Positions 1-9,300 of a DNA stretch of 38,487 bases are shown here, piece after piece. Source of the stretch: Brevibacillus sp. (GTDB lineage Bacteria > Bacillota > Bacilli > Brevibacillales > Brevibacillaceae); contig JARDZO010000010.1 in the NCBI GenBank assembly GCA_029240815.1, forward strand, positions 1 through 38,487. The letters are read 5' to 3'. The translations under genes and the position numbers were made by a program. A model generated the notes under the pieces. That model did no database searches, was not told the origin of the DNA, and was given only the letters and a program-made list of their open reading frames with translations. Position 1 is the stretch's first letter. Every line of letters starts with the position of its first letter.

Positions 1-8
1 TGAAACGT

Positions 9-97
9 GGAGGGATACCGAAGTGGTCATAACGGGGCGGTCTTGAAAACCGTTAGAGTGAAAGCTCACGCGGGTTCGAATCCTGCTCCCTCCGCCA
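9..97 (+). tRNA. tRNA-Ser (anticodon UGA)
   Basis: A complete class II tRNA folds here. The 7-bp acceptor stem pairs GGAGGGA at 9-15 with TCCCTCC at 87-93, followed by a G discriminator and an encoded CCA at 95-97. The anticodon loop CTTGAAA carries TGA, read as serine UCA/UCN. The long variable arm (TTAGAGTGAAAGCTCACG) is typical of tRNA-Ser. The T arm contains GGTTCGAATCC. No duplicate of the tRNA 3' end was seen elsewhere in the window, so there is no sign of an integrated element bounded by att repeats. Confidence 0.97.
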
Positions 98-292
98 TAC
101 TTACGCAAATTTACGTTCCGTTGCTCGGGTGCTTTTACGAGGCCCATGCACGGGACGTTTTTGATTTTCAGCGAGTTGCAGCGATTCCTTCAATCTTCCT
201 GAGATACCAACATTTACTTGTGGAACCATCAGTCTACCAGATGCATAATGGATTTGTAAGGAAATCATCTAGTAAAAACATCTGGGGAACTT

Positions 293-332
293 GCGGCGAA
301 CTAATCAGTGCAGAGAGTCGTCGCTTTTTTTT
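293..332 (+). terminator. Probable terminator of the tRNA-Ser transcript
   Basis: GCGGCGA at 293-299 pairs with TCGTCGC at 318-324, giving 7 bp including one G-U. A run of eight T follows at 325-332. The 18-nt loop is long, so this is a moderate-quality intrinsic terminator. Confidence 0.5.
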
Positions 333-358
333 ACCTGTTTTAGGTGCTATTACCTACA

Positions 359-463
359 TATACTTGTATGCAATAGGGTGAAAATCGTGTATCTTAAATG
401 TATTCACGTAGTACTTAACGTACTATCCCTTATCTCCAACCTTTACCGGTTGGAGTTTTTTTT
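359..463 (+). ncRNA. Candidate small RNA with own -10 and terminator
   Basis: A perfect -10 (TATACT, 359-364) would start a transcript near 371, though the -35 is weak. The transcript would contain a 6-bp hairpin (TAGTAC 409-414 with GTACTA 420-425) and end in a strong terminator: CTCCAACC 434-441 pairs with GGTTGGAG 448-455, then eight T. The product would be about 90 nt with no open frame. It matches no RNA family I recognise. Without conservation data this remains a candidate. Confidence 0.35.
434..463 (+). terminator. Strong intrinsic terminator
   Basis: A perfect 8-bp stem (CTCCAACC/GGTTGGAG) with a 6-nt loop is followed by TTTTTTTT at 456-463. No protein gene ends directly upstream, so it suggests a non-coding transcript. 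Confidence 0.8.
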
Positions 464-525
464 GTCCGAATCAGAGTTATCAAAGCTCAGGCCATCTCAT
501 CACCGTTTTTTTCCTTAAAATCCAG

Positions 526-640
526 AAGAATCAATGTCGATGAATGAGGCATTATGATATATCCTGTAGGTAAGGACTCGATTGATTCTTGGGGCCCTGC
601 GGCAGCTTCAAAAATGCAGACGGAGCTGCCGTCTTTTTTG
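526..640 (+). ncRNA. Candidate structured RNA or leader upstream of the acyl-CoA synthetase
   Basis: AAGAATCAAT at 526-535 pairs perfectly with ATTGATTCTT at 581-590, and the stem can extend through TCG with one bulge. A terminator hairpin follows at 600-639. A stable long-range stem plus terminator about 75 nt before a start codon could be a small RNA or an attenuated leader. I do not recognise it as a known riboswitch or T-box, and no clear promoter is visible. Confidence 0.3.
600..639 (+). terminator. Intrinsic terminator upstream of the acyl-CoA synthetase
   Basis: CGGCAGCT at 600-607 pairs with AGCTGCCG at 624-631, followed by TCTTTTTT. It separates the upstream region from the gene starting at 717. 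Confidence 0.75.
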
Positions 641-716
641 TTTAAAAATATCAGAATATACTAATAATATTAAAAACATTGTATACTAGGAGGAAACGAA
701 ATAGGGAGGCGTGGAC

Positions 717-2285
717 ATGATCGAGGCCAAGCGAGTAAGGAGAAATACGTTAGGTGATATTCTCAGGAGAAGTCACGGGCGTTTTCCTGATAAGACGGCT
801 CTTCAATTTGAAGAAGAAATGCTTACATACAGTCAGCTCGATCGAATCGTCAACCAAGCTGCGCATGCCTTGATTTCCCATGGCTTGCAAAAAGGAGAGC
901 GGGCGGCGGTCCTCTCCCGCAACTCGATGGACTTCGTTATCCTCAACTTCGCCTTGGCCAAAGCAGGCATCATCATGGTACCAATCAACTTCATGCTGAA
1001 CAATGAGGATGTAGCTTTCATTCTGGGCCACTCCGAGGTCAGTGCGGTCTTTGTATCTCCTGAGTTCCAAGAGCTCGCACAGGGGGCATTAGGGCTGTCT
1101 GGCGTGGTACCTAAAGTGTTGTCGCTGATCTCCAAGCCCGCAGCACAGGTCGGAGAGTGGTTGCCGTTTCGTTCTATGATCGAGGGGGCGGACGAGCAGG
1201 AGCCGGATGTGGAGCTCGACGACGAGGATGTTGCTCATATCCTGTATACCAGTGGAACGGAGTCCAAGCCTAAAGGGGTCATGCTCACGCACAAGAGCAT
1301 CATCTCGGAGTATGTCAGTACGATCATTGAGGGCGACATGAAGGAAGAGGATGTGGCGATTCATGCACTACCCTTGTTTCATAGCGCCCAATTGCACTGT
1401 TTCTTAGGGCCATACATATACTTGGGTGGAAGCGGTATCATCCTGGAAGCGGCGACACCAGCGATCATGCTGGAGTCAGTAGAAACCTTTCAGGCGACGC
1501 AGCTGTTTTGCCCGCCTACTGTCTGGATCGCGTTGCTGCGCTCACCGGATTTTGCCTCGCGCAATCTCAGTTCCTTGAAGAAATGCTACTATGGTGCAGC
1601 GATCATGCCGATCGAAGTCTTAAGAGAGCTGAATCAACGTCTACCTGATGCCCAGTTCTACAACTTCTATGGACAAACAGAGGTGGCTCCACTCGCAACG
1701 GTGTTAAAACCGGGAGAGCAAATCCGCAAGGCTGGCTCGGCTGGGAAGCCCGCACTCAACGTGGAGACAAAGATCGTGGACGACGAAGGAAACGAAGTGC
1801 CTCGTGGCAGTGTCGGTGAGATCGTACACCGTACGAGTCATGCCATGATTGGCTATTTCCGTGATCCGGAAAAGTCACAGGCAGCATTCTTGGGCGGTTG
1901 GTTCCATAGTGGGGATCTGGGCATAATGGACGCCGAAGGATTCATTACCGTGGTCGACCGGAAAAAGGATATGATCAAGTCTGGCGGAGAAAATGTGGCG
2001 AGCCGGGAAGTGGAGGAAATGATCTACTTGCATCCAAAGGTCTCCGAGGTCGCCGTCATCGGAATTCCGCATCCGTATTGGATCGAGGCAGTCACTGCGG
2101 TAGTCGTGCCAAAAGCAGGGGAAACATTGACAGAAGAGGAGATGCTGGCGTTTTGCAAAGATCGCCTCTCGACGTTTAAAGCCCCCAAATACGTAGTTAT
2201 TGCCGATAACCTGCCTCGAAATCCGAGCGGAAAAATCTTAAAACGGGAGCTTCGTTTGCGTTACGACGTTCTCGCTACTCAATAA
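717..2285 (+). CDS. AMP-forming acyl-CoA synthetase (fatty acid-CoA ligase family)
   Basis: This 522-residue ANL-superfamily enzyme should activate a carboxylic acid, probably a fatty acid, with ATP and CoA through an acyl-adenylate. Visible motifs are the P-loop YTSGTESKPKGV near residue 177, the adenylate motif YNFYGQTE near 315, the GWFHSGDLG segment, the hinge DRKKDMIKSGGENV, and the C-terminal catalytic lysine in NPSGKILKREL. The ESKPKG stretch replaces the usual TGxPKG, a mild variation. I chose ATG 717 because GGGAGG at 704-709 lies 7 nt upstream; the in-frame GTG at 711 would sit against that site. It is a single-gene unit, with a terminator before it and another after it. Family membership is firm; chain length and substrate are not visible. 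Confidence 0.93.
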   Translation: MIEAKRVRRNTLGDILRRSHGRFPDKTALQFEEEMLTYSQLDRIVNQAAHALISHGLQKGERAAVLSRNSMDFVILNFALAKAGIIMVPINFMLNNEDVAFILGHSEVSAVFVSPEFQELAQGALGLSGVVPKVLSLISKPAAQVGEWLPFRSMIEGADEQEPDVELDDEDVAHILYTSGTESKPKGVMLTHKSIISEYVSTIIEGDMKEEDVAIHALPLFHSAQLHCFLGPYIYLGGSGIILEAATPAIMLESVETFQATQLFCPPTVWIALLRSPDFASRNLSSLKKCYYGAAIMPIEVLRELNQRLPDAQFYNFYGQTEVAPLATVLKPGEQIRKAGSAGKPALNVETKIVDDEGNEVPRGSVGEIVHRTSHAMIGYFRDPEKSQAAFLGGWFHSGDLGIMDAEGFITVVDRKKDMIKSGGENVASREVEEMIYLHPKVSEVAVIGIPHPYWIEAVTAVVVPKAGETLTEEEMLAFCKDRLSTFKAPKYVVIADNLPRNPSGKILKRELRLRYDVLATQ

Positions 2286-2307
2286 CAATCGCGAACCCCA
2301 TAAAAAT

Positions 2308-2342
2308 AGCCCGCTCTTGGTTTGGACGACCGAGAGCGGGCT
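2308..2342. terminator. Bidirectional terminator between convergent genes
   Basis: AGCCCGCTCTTGG at 2308-2320 pairs with CCGAGAGCGGGCT at 2330-2342. On the minus strand the stem is followed by TATTTTTA. It lies between the acyl-CoA synthetase and the convergent muramidase-deacetylase gene. Confidence 0.8.
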
Positions 2343-2366
2343 TTCTTGCGCAGGTAGTGAAGGGAC

Positions 2367-4481
2367 CTATTTGACCGTAGACACAGTCGGGTGTTCCGGT
2401 TTGATGACATCAAAGCGATATCCTTTTGATTTCAAAAACGTAATAACTTCTGGGAGTGCTTGAGCAGTCGGGCTTTTGGTACTGGTGTCGTGCATCAAGA
2501 TGACGATTTCCTTTTGGCTTTTTACCTGCTGCTTAATGTTTGCCAGTGCTCCTTGAGCCGTGTATTTATTGCTTCGGGCATCGCCATTTGTCACGTTCCA
2601 ATCGATGAAGGTGTACTGCCGTTTATTCGACTCAGCTTTGATGGCGTTCATGACCGGATGTGACTGATTGTACACCTTCGGATCTTGATACTTGTGACTC
2701 ACCGTATTAGTACTGCCGCCTGGATAACGGAATATGGTGGGTCTGATCCCGATTGCTTTTTCAATCATGTCATTTCCTTTTTCCAGATCCGCAAAGAAAG
2801 CTTCCATGCTCTTGTATACGATGCGGTAGTCATGAGAGTAGGTATGACCACCGATCGCATGACCTTCCGCGAGCGTCCGCTTGAGGATCGCTTCTTGACC
2901 TGTGACATTGCGTCCGACGATGAAGAAGGTAGCTTTGACTCCGAACATCTTTAATGTATCGAGCACTTGTGGAGTCACAGGTGAAGGCCCATCGTCAAAC
3001 GTCAGGTAGGCAACTTTATCGGTCGCAGGATTTGCTGGCTTGGAAGCGGGCGGTTTTACTGGCGGTTTACCTGCAGGTGTAGTCACAGGTGGCTTCACAG
3101 CAGGCTGTGCAGGCTTGGCTGGAACGCTTGTACTCGACGTACCCGGATTGGGGGACGCTGGTGTGCCAGGCTTCACAGTCGTTGCTGGCTTTGTTTCCGC
3201 TGGTGTTGCAGGCTTCACCTCAGGCTGGGGTTTTTGTGGCTGCGGTGAAACAGTCGGCTTGTTATGAATCGGCTTAAGTGGTTGGTATGGCTCGTCTCCA
3301 TAGATCAGAAATGCCTTGCGCTGCTCTTTGAAGCTCATCAGTTGTTTCGCATACGATGCTTCGATGTCCTGCGGTTTCTTTTCTTGTTCCAATTCAAATC
3401 CGATTTTGTTTGTTCCCATCATTCGGTCAAACAACGTGATATCTTTTTCCGTGCTTTTGGGGATCGGAAAATGGTTCAGCTGTCGTGCAAGGGCCAAAGC
3501 ATAGATCCCTGTTTTTGCAGGATTGAACAGTTGGGGGTCAGTGATTTGGAGTCTAACTCCTCCAGCGGTTCCCTTGGTCTCCGGCAAGAAAACAACTCCG
3601 GGCAGCAGGCTGGCATTCATCAGGTCGGCATATTGGCTGGCTACGATTCCTTCCCCACCGATCCAGGAATAGTTGTCTTCCTGCCGGAGCGCTGTGCCTT
3701 CGCTCACACCCGTCGCCATGTATCCGAAAACGGCAGTCAGGCTAGGGAGATGTGTGCCGTTTGGAAGCCAGGTCAGCCCGGTATCATGAAAGAGCATGGA
3801 GCGCGTATAGCCCTGCATCGGAATGACAGTGAGGTCTGCACCAATGTTCCGGTTGAAGAACAGGGCAAGTTCACCAATAGTCATGCCGTGAGCCATCGGT
3901 AACGTATCCGCGCCGATGTAGGAGTTGAAAGCTGGCTCAAGCAGCGGGCCATCTACGAGATTCCCTCCCAAGGGATTGGGGCGGTCGAGTATGAGGACCG
4001 GTTTCCCCAGCTGTTTTGCTGCTGTCATGCAATCACGCAAGGTTGTTATGTATGGATTCATACGTGCACCAGTATCTTGCAGATCGACGAGCAGTACATC
4101 CATATGGGCGTACATTTCCTGGGTGGGTACTCGATTCGTTTCATTCAAGTTGTAGACGGGGATTCCGTATACCGGATGTGTGTAGGTAACAACCGGTTTA
4201 CCTGCTTCTCCCTTGCCGTCCAATCCGTTTTCTGTGGTGAACAAGGCTACGAGACTTACAGAACGATCTCGTCTTAATAAATCAATCGTACTTACTCCCA
4301 GGCTGTTGACACCAGACTGGTTGGTGACGAGTCCTACTTTTTTACCATCAATCAAGGAATGGAATTGATCGAACAGTACATCGCTTCCTAATTGTATGGC
4401 AGCGGTGTTGGCAGAACTTCCACCTGGAGGAATCATGCTCAAGATGAGTGCGAGGATGAGGAACGGAATCATTTTTTTCAT
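2367..4481 (-). CDS. Secreted NamZ-type exo-muramidase fused to a polysaccharide deacetylase
   Basis: This 704-residue exported protein joins two cell-wall domains. After a signal peptide (MKKMIPFLILALILSMIPPG) comes a DUF1343/NamZ-like domain to about residue 395; that family includes B. subtilis NamZ (YbbC), an exo-beta-N-acetylmuramidase. A Pro/Lys/Thr-rich linker covers about 404-484. The rest is a NodB/CE4 domain with its expected motifs: TFDDGP (metal and catalytic Asp), HTYSH (metal His pair), RYPGGS, DWN and MHDT. ATG 4481 follows AGAGG by 8 nt; upstream in-frame codons to 4499 lack a site. Known from families: the first domain releases MurNAc and the second removes acetyl groups from GlcNAc or MurNAc. 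Inferred: both act together in peptidoglycan recycling or remodelling. The two-domain order is uncommon as far as I know. Confidence 0.88.
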   Translation of the reverse strand: MKKMIPFLILALILSMIPPGGSSANTAAIQLGSDVLFDQFHSLIDGKKVGLVTNQSGVNSLGVSTIDLLRRDRSVSLVALFTTENGLDGKGEAGKPVVTYTHPVYGIPVYNLNETNRVPTQEMYAHMDVLLVDLQDTGARMNPYITTLRDCMTAAKQLGKPVLILDRPNPLGGNLVDGPLLEPAFNSYIGADTLPMAHGMTIGELALFFNRNIGADLTVIPMQGYTRSMLFHDTGLTWLPNGTHLPSLTAVFGYMATGVSEGTALRQEDNYSWIGGEGIVASQYADLMNASLLPGVVFLPETKGTAGGVRLQITDPQLFNPAKTGIYALALARQLNHFPIPKSTEKDITLFDRMMGTNKIGFELEQEKKPQDIEASYAKQLMSFKEQRKAFLIYGDEPYQPLKPIHNKPTVSPQPQKPQPEVKPATPAETKPATTVKPGTPASPNPGTSSTSVPAKPAQPAVKPPVTTPAGKPPVKPPASKPANPATDKVAYLTFDDGPSPVTPQVLDTLKMFGVKATFFIVGRNVTGQEAILKRTLAEGHAIGGHTYSHDYRIVYKSMEAFFADLEKGNDMIEKAIGIRPTIFRYPGGSTNTVSHKYQDPKVYNQSHPVMNAIKAESNKRQYTFIDWNVTNGDARSNKYTAQGALANIKQQVKSQKEIVILMHDTSTKSPTAQALPEVITFLKSKGYRFDVIKPEHPTVSTVK

Positions 4482-4669
4482 CGTCATTGCCTCTTTCAAA
4501 ATGAAAATTTCGTCGTTGTATGTCCTATTGTAACGGTTTTTTGATGTAAGATGGTTTCATTTTTGTAACAATTTGAAAATAGTTCAAAGGGACGAGGAAA
4601 TCTGGCTCAAGACAACCGATTCCCTCGATTATATCCCGGAGTTTTCCTGTTTTTCATAGCTGGAATTCC

Positions 4670-4698
4670 TTGCATCCACAAACGTCCTATAGTAGATT
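4670..4698 (+). promoter_or_regulatory. Possible sigma-A promoter for the copper-amine-oxidase-domain protein
   Basis: TTGCAT (4670-4675) and TAGATT (4693-4698) are separated by 17 bp and lie about 40 bp before the start codon at 4737. The -10 matches 4 of 6 positions, so this is only a plausible assignment. Confidence 0.4.
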
Positions 4699-4736
4699 TA
4701 GAACCATGTGAATCTTTTTGAAATGGAGTGGACAAC

Positions 4737-5507
4737 ATGCTAAAAAAATTAGCCTCGCTCGTACTGGCGCTTGCTCTCGTACCTGTGGCAGCTTTTTCTG
4801 CTTCCGCCGCAGCTGCGCCGGCTGCCATTAAAGTGGAATACAATAAAAAGGCGATCGTATTCCCTGACCAAAAACCTGTGATTCGTGAAAGTCGTACTTT
4901 GGTGCCTATTCGACCAATTGCGGAAAGCCTAGGCTTCGATGTCGATTGGAACGAAAAAACGCGAACCGTGACGATCAACAAAGGAACCAACAATGTTCGT
5001 CTAGTCGTGACTCAAAAAATTGCCAAGAAAAATGGACAAACCATTAACCTGGATGTACCGGCTCAGATCATTAATCAACGTACAATGGTTCCAGTGCGCT
5101 TTATCGCGGAAGCATTGACTTACAATGTGAATTGGGATCAAGCAACGCAAACCGTTCTCATTGCGGACGAGCAGTCTTCCCAGCCAACCGCGTCGACTGA
5201 AAAGCCAACCACGAGCACAGAGCAAAAGCAGCCAGAAGCAAATGCTGCGAATTTGATCGACCGCACTACCATTAAAGGGAAGACATTTACTATTGCCACG
5301 ATCGGACTGTATCGGGTAAGTGGTACGGTAGAGCCAGGCAGTGAGGTTACTGTCACTTTGGAGGACAACACGTTTGAAGTCGATGTAAAATCAGACGGAA
5401 CTTTTGAGTTCAACAAGGACACGTACGACGGTATCCGCAACTTTACGCTGAAAGCGGAAAAAGACGGGAAAGCCGATACATTCGAGGGCGAATTTGTAAG
5501 TAATTAG
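4737..5507 (+). CDS. Secreted copper-amine-oxidase N-terminal domain protein
   Basis: A 256-residue exported protein with a Sec signal peptide ending near SASAAAAPA (about residue 25). Residues about 30-145 form the copper amine oxidase N1 domain (PF07833-like), recognisable from paired repeats of the type ESRTLVPIRPIAESLGFDVDW and NQRTMVPVRFIAEALTYNVNW. In Firmicutes this module is a stalk or wall-associated domain and is not catalytic; no amine oxidase catalytic domain is present. A Ser/Thr/Gln-rich linker follows, then a C-terminal beta-rich domain (about 180-256; GTVEPGSEVTVTLEDNTFEV) resembling bacterial Ig-like folds. ATG 4737 is chosen because GGAG at 4725-4728 lies 8 nt upstream. The function is unknown; a surface-binding or wall-associated role is inferred. 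Confidence 0.85.
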   Translation: MLKKLASLVLALALVPVAAFSASAAAAPAAIKVEYNKKAIVFPDQKPVIRESRTLVPIRPIAESLGFDVDWNEKTRTVTINKGTNNVRLVVTQKIAKKNGQTINLDVPAQIINQRTMVPVRFIAEALTYNVNWDQATQTVLIADEQSSQPTASTEKPTTSTEQKQPEANAANLIDRTTIKGKTFTIATIGLYRVSGTVEPGSEVTVTLEDNTFEVDVKSDGTFEFNKDTYDGIRNFTLKAEKDGKADTFEGEFVSN

Positions 5508-5527
5508 GTATTCTTTTATTGAGTAAG

Positions 5528-5570
5528 AACACCTCCTGCACACCACACTATGTGCAAGGAGGTGTTTTTT
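5528..5570 (+). terminator. Terminator whose 3' arm contains the next gene's Shine-Dalgarno
   Basis: AACACCTCCTGCACA at 5528-5542 pairs with TGTGCAAGGAGGTGTT at 5551-5566 with one bulged A, followed by T residues through 5570. It ends the preceding gene. The 3' arm includes AAGGAGGTG (5556-5564), which is also the ribosome binding site of the following lipoprotein gene. Confidence 0.85.
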
Positions 5571-6195
5571 GTTGAAACGAATTCAAGTGGGAATCTGTGC
5601 GATGATGATACTCGCTGGCTTGGTCGCAGGCTGTTCGCCAAACAAAGAACAGGGTTCGGAGGACATGAACGGCAATCAGGCGAAATACGAATCATACGGC
5701 ATTAACTATCGCAATGACAATGCAGGTTTGGATAAGGGACCAGCGGCCATGATCACTCAAAAGTACGTTCACCGAAGAGAGCCGCATCTGGTTTCTTTGC
5801 TGGAGAGGCATGCGGAAAATATCCCTGGTGTCGTCGATATCAAAGTATTGGCTTACAAGGACACTCTGCTGGTCGGTGTATTACCAGTAGATACCCCAAA
5901 ACCGAATGAAGTGAATCCAAGACCAACGATTCCCTATACTCCTGGCAAAATCGTACGGAACGACAATGGTCACACAGACGCTCTCCAAAAACGCGTGGTG
6001 GACAGGATGAGGGTCCGGTTACAGACGGAGTCGCAGTATAACATTATGTACGTATCCACCAGCCGCGCGCTGTATGACAGGATTGCGGATCTGCACGAGC
6101 GGATCATACGCGGTGAACCTGTAAGTGATGAAGCATTCCAAGTCTTGATCAATGACATTGGTTATACGATCAAAGGCTATAATCTCATCGACTGA
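5569..6195 (+). CDS. YhcN/YlaJ-family sporulation lipoprotein
   Basis: A 208-residue lipoprotein precursor with an N-terminal hydrophobic segment and the lipobox LVAGC (Cys22), predicting lipidation and membrane anchoring. The mature region (HRREPHLVSLLERHAENIPG, later LADLHERIIRGEPVSDEAF) resembles the YhcN/YlaJ family found in spore formers and associated with the spore inner membrane or forespore. The start is TTG at 5569 or TTG at 5572; the perfect AAGGAGGTG site at 5556-5564 serves either. That site is buried in the preceding terminator hairpin, so translation of read-through mRNA should be poor. This implies either a promoter inside or just before the hairpin, or structure-dependent control. 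Family assignment is good; molecular function is unknown. Confidence 0.82.
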   Translation: MLKRIQVGICAMMILAGLVAGCSPNKEQGSEDMNGNQAKYESYGINYRNDNAGLDKGPAAMITQKYVHRREPHLVSLLERHAENIPGVVDIKVLAYKDTLLVGVLPVDTPKPNEVNPRPTIPYTPGKIVRNDNGHTDALQKRVVDRMRVRLQTESQYNIMYVSTSRALYDRIADLHERIIRGEPVSDEAFQVLINDIGYTIKGYNLID

Positions 6196-6197
6196 CA

Positions 6198-6229
6198 AAG
6201 CACCACCTGGATGACCGGGTGGGCTTTTT
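6198..6229 (+). terminator. Intrinsic terminator after the lipoprotein gene
   Basis: An imperfect stem of CCACCTGG with CCGGGTGG (6203-6210 with 6215-6222), extended by GC pairs, is followed by TTTTT at 6225-6229. Confidence 0.75.
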
Positions 6230-6318
6230 AGTGTGTAAACGGCTTGCTAGGCAGGAAAAGAAGCACAAAATGGGGAAAGTAACGAGAGAGAGAAGGAGAA
6301 CGGCAAGGAGTGCAGTCC

Positions 6319-9300
6319 ATGTATACATCGCAGGTCTCGATCACAAAAATAACCCCACCCCGACCAAAGCCTTATGTGCTGAGGCGTCCCTCTTTGGCAA
6401 AAAAGCTGCGTTTGCTGCACCACGTCCCGCTTTGTCTGGTGCATGCTGCAACCGGTTACGGGAAAACGATGACGGTCGCTGCCTATTTGTATGACAACAA
6501 GCTGGATGCGTGCTGGTACTACCTGACGGAGGGTGACGAACAGCTATCCGTTTTTTTGTTCGGCTTGGTGGAGAGCGTGCGGCGAATCTTACCCCATTTT
6601 GGGGAATCCATTGTAAACAAGCTGGCGATAGCTTCCGGCGAGGAACTAGAGCCTCAGCGGATGGCAGAGCTGTTCGTGCGCGAATGGTTACAGTTGCAGA
6701 CGGAAAAAGACTATATGATCGTTCTGGACGATTATCACTATATAGAGAAAGCCGGTCATGTAGACGCCTTTGTTCGGAAACTGGCAGGACAGCTTCCTCA
6801 TCATCTAAAGCTGATCATTTTGTCCCGCGCCAGGCTGTCATGGCCCGAGCTGGAATTATGGAATGCGCGAGGAGAGTCCCTGGCAATCACATCGGAGGAT
6901 CTGATTTTTTCCCGTGAAGACAGCGAGGCCTTTTTTCAGGATGAATATGACGTTTGGCTGACAGCTGAAGAGTGGGATCGCATCGAGCAGGTGTCCCGTG
7001 GCTGGGTATTATCGCTGCGGTTTCTGGGGGAAAAAATGTCCGGCGGTGCTACGGTCTCGGAGAGTCTGCGGGACTTGGCGCGTCTGGTGCACTTACTGGA
7101 AGCAGAAGTATGGCAGCGATTGGATGAGCAGCTACAGCTCTTTTTGATGAAATGCGCAGTGCTCGAAGAATTTGAAGAGGAAGACTGTCGTCAGATTTTG
7201 GGGGAAGAAGGTGTAGAGCTACTTTCTGGCGTCCATCAGCGCAATTTGTTTATCTCAGTCGACGAACAGGGAAAGCAATCCTTTCATCCACTCTTTCACA
7301 GGTTGCTGGCGAGTAAGCTCGCGTCGAACAGAGAGCTTTATTTACATGTGAACGAAGAAGCGGCAGTCTGGTACAGGCGTAAGGGAGAAGAAGGGAAAGC
7401 ATTCGAGCATCTACAGCTGGCTGAAAAATGGGATGTGCTGGGAGAGTGGCTCTGTCAGGCCTCTGAACGACTGCTGACGGATGGCAAGCTCGAAGTCCTA
7501 TATCATTGGATCACGCTCTTGCCAGATTCGATCAAGGAAGCAAAACATAGGCTGTGGTTTTATCAAGCAGAGGTCGAGCGCTACCGCTGCCACTATATAA
7601 AGGCGTTTGGGTCGTACGAGCATTTTCTGGAGCTGTGTGCAAGCAAGCTCGACCAGGTCGGTTCATGCAGAGGTCTGGAAGGGATGGCTCGCGTCCATCT
7701 CGACAGTGTCCAAGGGGTTCGGGCAGAAACACTGTTGAAGCAAGCGATCGACCTGCTGCCACCTGCTGAGCAGGGGCAGGAGATGGCCCCGCGTCTTTAT
7801 CGCTTGCTAGCAGAAATCTACACCAACCGGGGAGATGCAAAACAGGCGGCAGAATGGTACAGACGAAGTCAGGAGCTCGAACAGCTGACAGAGGTCGAGC
7901 TGGAATCCCGACTGTTATTTCGGACAGGTCGCTTGCAATCCTCGATTCAGTTGCTGGAAGAGAAATCTTTGGCGGAGCGAAACAAGCACCCTAAGCTGAC
8001 TCGATCCTATCGGGAAACCTCGTTGTTGCTGTCCTTTGTGTACGCGCTGAATGGTGAATGGGAGCGGGGATGGCAAGCAGCTGAAACAGCAATTGAGCTG
8101 GGGCGCGCTGCCAATTCTCCTTTTGTGGAGGCGAATGGGTATGTCCGAAAAGCACACGCTGCCTTGATCAGCCAACAGCTTCCCGCAGAAGAAATCAGGC
8201 AGCTGTACGAAAAAGGTCTGCTCATGATGGAAGATCTGCAGTCCACTCGTGGAAAGTCAGAGACGTTGCTGGGGCTCACGCTGCTTCATGGCAGGGAAAA
8301 AGCACTGGATCTGGCCCTCCAGTACGGAAAAAGAGGGATGCAGGAAACAGAAGCGATGCGGGATGATTGGCTGAATAGCCTGGTCCGCATGGCTATCGGA
8401 ATCGCGTATGCCGCTTACGGCAAGGATAGAGAGGCACTGGAAGTATTCCGTGATTGTGCAGAACGCCTCAGTCTTTGTGGCGACAGCTATGGCGTAGTGA
8501 CTTGTCAGCTGTGGCTCAGCTTTCTGGCGTACCGCAACAAGCAATGGGAGCTGTTTGTACCCGCTGTCACGCAGGCCCTGTCCCTGATGCAAACGGGCGA
8601 ATATCACTTTCTGCTGCAGAGGCCGACTATGCTTACCCTGCAAGACGTCCAGCAGCTCATGCCAGTTTTGATCGAAGCAGAACGACGGCAAGTATATCCG
8701 GATTACGTCTCGCAGCTGCTGAATGACTTGGGCCTGCAAAACGTTACGTTTCATCCGGGTTATACGCTGAGGATTCAGACGCTGGGTCAATTCCGTGTCT
8801 GGCTAGGCGAGCACGAGCTGAGCGAGAAAGCGTGGCAACGTGGAACAGCCAAGCTCTTGTTTCAGCTGTTGCTGACCAAACGACAGCATCTTCTGGCGCG
8901 TGAGGAAATCATGAACCGGTTGTGGGCAGACAGCGATGAGGAATCAGCCATCCGTGACTTCAAGGTGGCTCTGAATGCGCTGAACAAAGCCTTGGAGCCG
9001 AATCGGGCTGCCCGTGCCGATACGTTTTTCATTCAAAGGCACGGGAGCTCCTACGGCTTTAACCTGGCCTCCGGGTACCACATCGACGTCGAGGAGTTCG
9101 AAAAGCTGGTCACGCTAGGGATGGCTGAGGCAGATTCGAGACAAGCTGCCATTTTGCTCGAAAAAGGGCTCAGCTATTACCAAGGTGACTATTTGCCAGA
9201 ATGCCGTTATGACGATTGGTGTGTCGAGGAGCGAGAGCGATTACAGGTACTGTTCCTGCGTGGAGCAGAGCGACTGGCAAAAATCAGGCTGGAGGACAAT

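Larger units (their letters stand above)
98..716. other. Intergenic region without a convincing protein gene
   Basis: About 620 bp between tRNA-Ser and the acyl-CoA synthetase. The open frames on both strands are short, lack good ribosome binding sites and read like non-coding DNA. The region holds three terminator-like hairpins (293-332, 434-463, 600-639), so it probably contains the tRNA terminator plus one or two small untranslated transcripts, listed separately. Confidence 0.6.

Noticed and set aside
101..268. 55-codon open frame on the minus strand after tRNA-Ser
   Set aside because: No ribosome binding site, and no recognisable domain; it is within chance length for this region.
7..381. 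Open frame on the plus strand covering tRNA-Ser
   Set aside because: It runs through the tRNA gene and the terminator at 293-332; no ribosome binding site.
3264..3902. 212-codon frame opposite the muramidase-deacetylase gene
   Set aside because: It is an antisense shadow of a gene with clear signal peptide and domains.
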